Shown here piece after piece: positions 33,869-37,730 of a DNA stretch of 37,730 nucleotides. A program made the translations under genes and the position numbers. The notes under the pieces were generated by a model that made no database searches, was not told where the DNA came from, and was given only the letters and a program-made list of their open reading frames with translations. The stretch lies in the NCBI GenBank assembly GCA_012520615.1, contig JAAYNX010000041.1, positions 1 to 37,730 on the forward strand, written 5' to 3'. Each line of letters opens with the position of its first letter. Position 1 is the first letter of the stretch. Origin of the DNA: Clostridiaceae bacterium. GTDB taxonomy: Bacteria > Bacillota > Clostridia > DSM-8532.

Positions 33869-34699
33869 ATGAACCTGTTACAAGCTATAATTCTGGGCAT
33901 AGTACAGGGATTAACCGAGTTTTTGCCCATTAGTAGTTCAGGACATCTTGTTTTGTTTCAAAAGATTTTAGGGGTGGATATATCTACCCCTCAGGCGCAG
34001 TCGATGATTATGACTTTCTACGTGGCTCTGCATGTGGGTACTTTGTTTGCAGTTGTTTTCTTTTTCTGGAAGAAGGTTATGGAGATGATTCGCAAACCTT
34101 TTTCCAAACTGCCGCTGCAAATTGTCGTGGCAACTATCCCGGCAATAATTGCTAATTTCCTTTTTGGAGATTTTATAGAAAGTACATATATGAGTTCACT
34201 ATTGTTAGGGCCGGGCTTTTTGTTTACAGGTTTGGCAATAGTAGTAGCAGAAAGATTATCAAATGGTAAAAAGGGCCTTGAAGAGCTAAAAACAACCGAT
34301 TCACTTTTAATAGGTACGGCTCAAGCCGTTGCCTTATTACCCTCTGTTTCCCGTTCGGGTATGACAATTACTACATCTTTAACACTGGGCTTGCAAAGAG
34401 GCTTTGCTGCAGATTTTTCTTTTCTTATGTCGATTCCCCCCATTTTGGGTGGTGCTCTTTTAGATGTAGTCGATATCATGAAAGGAACTACGGTTTCTTT
34501 TGAAACCATAGGAATAGGCAATATACTTGCCGGTATGGTAGCGGCCGGAGTTACAGGTTTTTTTGCCATAAAGCTTATGATTAACGCTATTAAGAATATG
34601 AAGTTGAAGTACTTTGCCTATTATGTATTTGCATTGGGAATTTTTATAATTATAGGACAGTTATTTTTCAAAGAGAGTGTACAATGGCTCTTACAATAA
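33869..34699 (+). CDS. uppP: Undecaprenyl-diphosphatase (UppP/BacA)
   Basis: A 276-residue polytopic membrane enzyme that dephosphorylates undecaprenyl diphosphate to recycle the wall-lipid carrier; excess confers bacitracin resistance. The two active-site segments are present: GIVQGLTEFLPISSSGH (10-26, with E17) and LPSVSRSGMT (157-166, with R162), the latter replacing the canonical PGTSRSG with PSVSRSG. About seven hydrophobic helices fit the family. CGGAGG precedes ATG 33869. tsaD follows 31 nt downstream on the same strand. Confidence 0.95.
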   Translation: MNLLQAIILGIVQGLTEFLPISSSGHLVLFQKILGVDISTPQAQSMIMTFYVALHVGTLFAVVFFFWKKVMEMIRKPFSKLPLQIVVATIPAIIANFLFGDFIESTYMSSLLLGPGFLFTGLAIVVAERLSNGKKGLEELKTTDSLLIGTAQAVALLPSVSRSGMTITTSLTLGLQRGFAADFSFLMSIPPILGGALLDVVDIMKGTTVSFETIGIGNILAGMVAAGVTGFFAIKLMINAIKNMKLKYFAYYVFALGIFIIIGQLFFKESVQWLLQ

Positions 34700-34730
34700 T
34701 AAGGAATTTTGTGAACTGGGTGAGAAATAA

Positions 34731-35756
34731 ATGAAAGACATTTTTATTTTAGGGATAGAATCAAGTTGCGATGAAACCTCCGCTGCCGTTGTGGTAAACG
34801 GCCGTAAGGTATTATCAAATATTATTGCATCCCAGATAGATTTACACGCTGAATATGGAGGAGTGGTTCCAGAAATAGCTTCACGCAAGCATGTGGAACT
34901 CATTATTCCTGTTATAGACACTGCTTTAAAAGAAGCAGGCATAACTTTGGAGGATGTGGACGCAATTGCCGTAACCTACGGGCCGGGGCTTGTAGGAGCG
35001 CTTTTGGTTGGTGTTACCGCTGCAAAAGCCGTAGCGGCTGCCTTAGACAAACCTCTTATTAAGGTTCACCATATCGAAGGCCATATAGCCGCTAATTATA
35101 TAAGCCACCCTAAGTTAAAACCGCCATATATAGGGCTCATTGCCTCGGGCGGCCATAGCCATATAGTTCATGTCAAAGACTATCTTGATATTGAAATTCT
35201 CGGAATGACAAGAGACGATGCAGCAGGCGAGGTTTTTGATAAAATAGCCAGAGTATTGGGATTAGGATATCCGGGGGGGCCTGTAATCGATAAACAGGCT
35301 AAACTGGGGAATAGAAAAGCGGTTCGTTTCCCTAGAGTCAATTTCCCCGGCGGGTCTTACGATTTTTCATTCTCCGGGCTTAAAACTGCTGTTATTAACC
35401 ATGTGAACCAAGCGCGGCAAAAGGGGGAGGAACTTAATATCCCAGATATCTGTGCATCATTTCAGCAAGCCGTGGTGGATGTGTTGGTAGATCATACCTT
35501 AAAAGCTGCAAAGAACCTTAATGTTAATAAAATAGTCCTTGCAGGAGGTGTTGCAGCGAATTCTCTTCTTAGAGAGACACTTAAAAGCAAGGCACAAAAA
35601 ATAGGCATGGAAGCCTTATACCCTACTCCTGTTTTATGTACCGACAACGCTGCGATGATTGCTTCGGCAGGGTACTACTCCTTTTTAAATGACGATTTTG
35701 CGGATCTAACTCTTAATGCTGTGCCTTCTCTCGTTATAGGAGAGGGGCGTAAGTGA
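34731..35756 (+). CDS. tsaD: tRNA N6-threonylcarbamoyladenosine transferase TsaD
   Basis: A 341-residue Kae1/TsaD protein of normal length. It transfers threonylcarbamoyl to A37 of ANN-decoding tRNAs with TsaB and TsaE. Key features: the N-terminal [12 protein letters not shown], metal ligands H114 and H118 (HHIEGH), [29 protein letters not shown] and the C-terminal DNAAMIA aspartate. RBS GGTGAG precedes ATG 34731. tsaB and tsaE are not in the window. Confidence 0.97.
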   Translation: MKDIFILGIESSCDETSAAVVVNGRKVLSNIIASQIDLHAEYGGVVPEIASRKHVELIIPVIDTALKEAGITLEDVDAIAVTYGPGLVGALLVGVTAAKAVAAALDKPLIKVHHIEGHIAANYISHPKLKPPYIGLIASGGHSHIVHVKDYLDIEILGMTRDDAAGEVFDKIARVLGLGYPGGPVIDKQAKLGNRKAVRFPRVNFPGGSYDFSFSGLKTAVINHVNQARQKGEELNIPDICASFQQAVVDVLVDHTLKAAKNLNVNKIVLAGGVAANSLLRETLKSKAQKIGMEALYPTPVLCTDNAAMIASAGYYSFLNDDFADLTLNAVPSLVIGEGRK

Positions 35757-35834
35757 CTATTATCAAGTGTTACAGGGGCTAAAGGTATACAAGTTTATGG
35801 TTATAAAAAGTTTACACATATCCTTCAATCTACC

Positions 35835-35961
35835 TGTTGATAAATCTAATTTACCTGTGAATATGTTAACATTTTGAGCTGTGGAGACTGTGGAAATATT
35901 CATAAAAATCGCTTGTATTGCCCGTTTTATCTGTGGATAACCCTGTGGATACTGTGGATAA
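35835..35961. other. Cluster of DnaA-box-like sites
   Basis: In the 210-bp convergent gap after tsaD. Three tight boxes: TGTGGATAA (35932-35940, perfect complement of TTATCCACA), TGTGGATAC (35944-35952) and TGTGGATAA (35953-35961). Weaker ones lie upstream: TGTTGATAA (35835-35843), TGTGAATAT (35856-35864), TGTGGAGAC (35880-35888) and TGTGGAAAT (35889-35897). All have the same orientation. No dnaA or dnaN is near, so this may be a DnaA-titrating or regulatory site rather than oriC. Confidence 0.6.
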
Positions 35962-35966
35962 GCCTA

Positions 35967-36677
35967 TTAATTGTCCCCAAGGGCTTGATACATTTCGTAG
36001 GAATTCATTACTTTTTTAACATAATTTTGGGTCTGAGTGTATGGAGGGATGCCTCCATATTTCTTTACCGCATTAGGGCCGGCATTATAAGCGGCCAAGG
36101 CAAGTTTGAGGTCGCCGTCAAAGGCTTTTAATTGATAGTAGAGGTATTGAGTACCCCCCAAAATATTCTGTTCAATATTATAGGCATCGGTGACCCCTAG
36201 GCCTTCTGCCGTGCCCGGCATTAGCTGCATTAGCCCCATTGCACCGGAAGTTGAAAGTGCAAATGGCTGGAATCCCGATTCTTCTTTAATAACAGCACGA
36301 ACCAACTTTGGGTCTAGACCAAATTGTTTTGAATAAGTATTTATCGCCGCATCTATTCTAGGCATCAATTCATTAATCTGAGTTTGTGAAAGACGAGGGT
36401 AAACCGATTCATAAGAGCCTGAAACCAAGGGATACTTGGTCTTTTTACTGCTCTCGGCTGAAGGTTCCATCTCGATAATAGGGGCTGCCGATTCTCCTGG
36501 TTTAATAGCCGATCCTGCTAATGCAGCGGCTGATTCAGAAAGTGCCGAGGCATTTTCCAGCTCCTTGGCAAACCCGGTTTTATTACTAGAAGGAACATTC
36601 ATTTTAATGGGCAAACGGCTCTGAATTTCTGCAATTTTTTGATTCATCAAAGAAGATATATCTGGAATTTTCATCAT
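35967..36677 (-). CDS. Lytic transglycosylase (SLT family)
   Basis: A 236-residue protein. Residues 1-95 are polar and low in complexity; the rest is a lysozyme-like SLT domain: AVIKEESGFQPFALSTSGAMGLMQLMPGTAEGLGV, with the catalytic glutamate E133, then NIEQNILGGTQYLYYQL and ALAAYNAGPNAVKKYGGIPPY. Such enzymes cleave MurNAc-GlcNAc bonds to 1,6-anhydro products. No signal peptide or membrane segment is visible, so export is unexplained. GGTGAAGG lies just before tandem ATGs; the first (36677) is used. It is divergent from spoIIR and may act in sporulation-linked wall remodelling, which is only inferred. Confidence 0.88.
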   Translation of the reverse strand: MMKIPDISSLMNQKIAEIQSRLPIKMNVPSSNKTGFAKELENASALSESAAALAGSAIKPGESAAPIIEMEPSAESSKKTKYPLVSGSYESVYPRLSQTQINELMPRIDAAINTYSKQFGLDPKLVRAVIKEESGFQPFALSTSGAMGLMQLMPGTAEGLGVTDAYNIEQNILGGTQYLYYQLKAFDGDLKLALAAYNAGPNAVKKYGGIPPYTQTQNYVKKVMNSYEMYQALGDN

Positions 36678-36726
36678 CCTTCACCTTTCTTATTAATTAT
36701 ATCGGAATGCAGATGTTATTTATAGA

Positions 36727-36756
36727 GTATAAATTGCGGATTTACGCCACATAATG
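36727..36756 (+). promoter_or_regulatory. Possible forespore sigma (SigF/SigG) promoter for spoIIR
   Basis: GTATA (36727-36731), 18-bp spacer, CATAATG (36750-36756), close to the sigma-G pattern GnATR-N18-CATnnTA with one mismatch. It would give a leader of about 110 nt. In Bacillus spoIIR is sigma-F-dependent, so a forespore promoter is expected, but this match is weak. Confidence 0.3.
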
Positions 36757-36869
36757 CGAATAATGAATCAAAATCAATTAAATAATTACTTCCATGGGAA
36801 ATTCGCCCGTCTGAATTGAAACCATATATTTCGAGAATAATTGTAATAGAACATAAATGGATGGTGATT

Positions 36870-37577
36870 ATGATGAAAATTAATAAAAGGAACATTATTT
36901 CAGCTGTAAAGGACACCAGTTCAGTTATACAGCTATTGTCTGTGGCAACACGTTTCCTTATAGTGATTATGATTATTTGTGTAATATATGGAGGAGCTAC
37001 TCAAAAACAAATATCGGACAATGTCGTTAGACTTCATATTGTAGCCAACAGTGATTCGGCGGAGGATCAGGATTTGAAGCTGAAAGTTCGCAATGCAATC
37101 CTAAAGCATATGCAAGAAAAATATCCTAATGGGGCAACCCGGGATGAGGCTGCAGCCTATTTAAAAGAAAGTCTTCCATTGATTAAAGAAATAGCTTCCG
37201 GCGTAGTAAAAGAAAATGGCTCCAATGTAACTGTAGATGCGAAGTACGGCGTGTATTCCTTTCCTACCAAGGAGTATGACGGACTCGCTCTTCCTGCCGG
37301 AATGTATGAGGCTGTACGGGTAGAGCTTGGAGCAGCCGAAGGCCAAAATTGGTGGTGTATTATGTTTCCACCCCTTTGCGTTGCCGATGCAAATAGTCTT
37401 AAAATGGACGAGGAAGCTATGAATCAACTTAAAGAAGGCCTAGGCGATAATAATTATCAGCTTATTACAGATATAACCGAAAACGCTAATGCACCGGTAA
37501 AAATAAAATTCCGTATTGTTGAAATAGTGGAGGACTCTAAAATACGTATTGCGGAGATTATTAACGCCCTGTTTTAA
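36870..37577 (+). CDS. spoIIR: Stage II sporulation protein R
   Basis: A 235-residue secreted signalling protein. In Bacillus it is made in the forespore and triggers SpoIIGA to process pro-sigma-E in the mother cell. A hydrophobic segment (about residues 25-47, VATRFLIVIMIICVIYGGA) is a signal peptide or anchor; the hallmark VRLHIVANSDSAEDQDLKLKVRNAIL follows, and VELGAAEGQNWWCIMFPPLCVAD is also conserved. The open frame reaches back to 36816, but the tandem ATGs at 36870/36873 follow GGATGGTGA and give a normal N-terminus. Confidence 0.94.
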   Translation: MMKINKRNIISAVKDTSSVIQLLSVATRFLIVIMIICVIYGGATQKQISDNVVRLHIVANSDSAEDQDLKLKVRNAILKHMQEKYPNGATRDEAAAYLKESLPLIKEIASGVVKENGSNVTVDAKYGVYSFPTKEYDGLALPAGMYEAVRVELGAAEGQNWWCIMFPPLCVADANSLKMDEEAMNQLKEGLGDNNYQLITDITENANAPVKIKFRIVEIVEDSKIRIAEIINALF

Positions 37578-37643
37578 AAATGAAATAGCCACATTAGAAG
37601 AACCTAGCTTTATTATGTAGTTGATGATATAAAAATCATGGTA

Positions 37644-37730
37644 TAATAACCTCACCCGTTACTGAAATCGAAGATTTCAAACGGGTGCCCGAGAGCATTG
37701 ATACTGCGTATTAATAACCTCACCCGTTAC
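37644..37730. repeat. 68-bp-period direct repeat with internal hairpin at the right edge
   Basis: TAATAACCTCACCCGTTAC occurs at 37644-37662 and again, identical, at 37712-37730, where the window stops. The first copy starts a long hairpin: CACCCGTT (37653-37660) with AACGGGTG (37680-37687), and inside it GAAATC (37664-37669) with GATTTC (37673-37678). It looks like the beginning of a tandem array with a unit of about 68 bp. Confidence 0.65.

Noticed and set aside
35835-35961. Chromosomal origin oriC
   Set aside because: The box cluster is real, but dnaA, dnaN, rpmH and gyrase genes are absent and no obvious AT-rich unwinding element was established. Reported only as a DnaA-box cluster.
35874-36131. 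85-codon open frame across the DnaA-box region and the end of the transglycosylase gene
   Set aside because: It overlaps the well-supported minus-strand SLT gene, has no RBS, and its peptide has no recognisable features.
37644-37730. CRISPR array at the right edge
   Set aside because: Only two 19-bp repeats with a spacing of 68 bp, and the spacer itself holds dyad symmetry with the repeat; no cas genes in the window.

Overview
This window is a block of chromosome from a spore-forming, low-GC Gram-positive bacterium, most likely a member of class Clostridia. It carries spoVT, spoIIE, spoVG, spoVAC-D-E and spoIIR, Bacillus-like ribosome binding sites (GGAGG), sigma-A promoters close to consensus, several TTG starts, and the conserved Firmicute gene orders aroQ-pepP-efp and spoVG-glmU-prs-pth. 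I see no rRNA, tRNA, CRISPR array, complete insertion sequence or phage genes. Nearly all the coding sequence is housekeeping or sporulation genes. The unusual content is in one sigma-factor control cluster, one degenerate enzyme domain, and several structured intergenic segments.

Layout. 1-2362: an 8-bp tandem repeat at the edge, yhbY, an endonuclease IV-like TIM barrel gene, and (minus strand) a UbiA-type prenyltransferase. 2422-4817: aroQ, pepP and efp, ending at a terminator; the aroQ promoter overlaps the divergent prenyltransferase promoter. 4881-7000: spoVT and, on the minus strand, a COG2509-type flavoprotein. 7056-11128: pcrA, a HAD phosphatase and a SpoVK-type AAA+ ATPase. 11129-11570: a non-coding segment holding a roughly 290-bp element with terminal inverted repeats. 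11571-15292: spoIIE and murC, tail to tail. 15293-18931: a textbook sigma-H promoter, spoVG, a glmU whose uridyltransferase half has lost its catalytic motifs, prs and pth. 18934-20895: a REP-like hairpin, a TPR-GGDEF protein (minus strand), and a regulatory gap with a 24-bp perfect palindrome. 20896-25478: guaB, an unrecognised conserved-looking gene, greA and lysS.

25584-27616 is the most interesting part: STAS anti-anti-sigma factor, a GHKL protein that has lost its ATP-binding residues, a SigB/SigF-family sigma factor, and then a second GHKL anti-sigma kinase with intact N, G1 and G2 boxes. This looks like a partner-switching module with an active kinase and a probable pseudokinase. It is followed by a ClpE-like ATPase with an N-terminal zinc finger (27783-30161), then a hairpin-controlled small membrane ORF and the spoVAC-spoVAD-spoVAE genes for dipicolinic acid transport (30323-32330). 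The window finishes with a secreted DUF4015-type glycosidase-like protein, uppP, tsaD, a cluster of DnaA-box-like sites, a lytic transglycosylase (minus strand), spoIIR, and the start of a new repeat array at the right edge.

How the genes fit together. Several products belong to forespore and mother-cell control: SpoIIE phosphatase, SpoIIR signalling, SpoVT, SpoVA and sigma-H-driven spoVG. Others supply cell-wall precursors (murC, glmU, uppP), nucleotides (prs, guaB) or translation and tRNA functions (efp, lysS, pth, tsaD). All assignments are from motifs and gene order read by eye; no database search was run.
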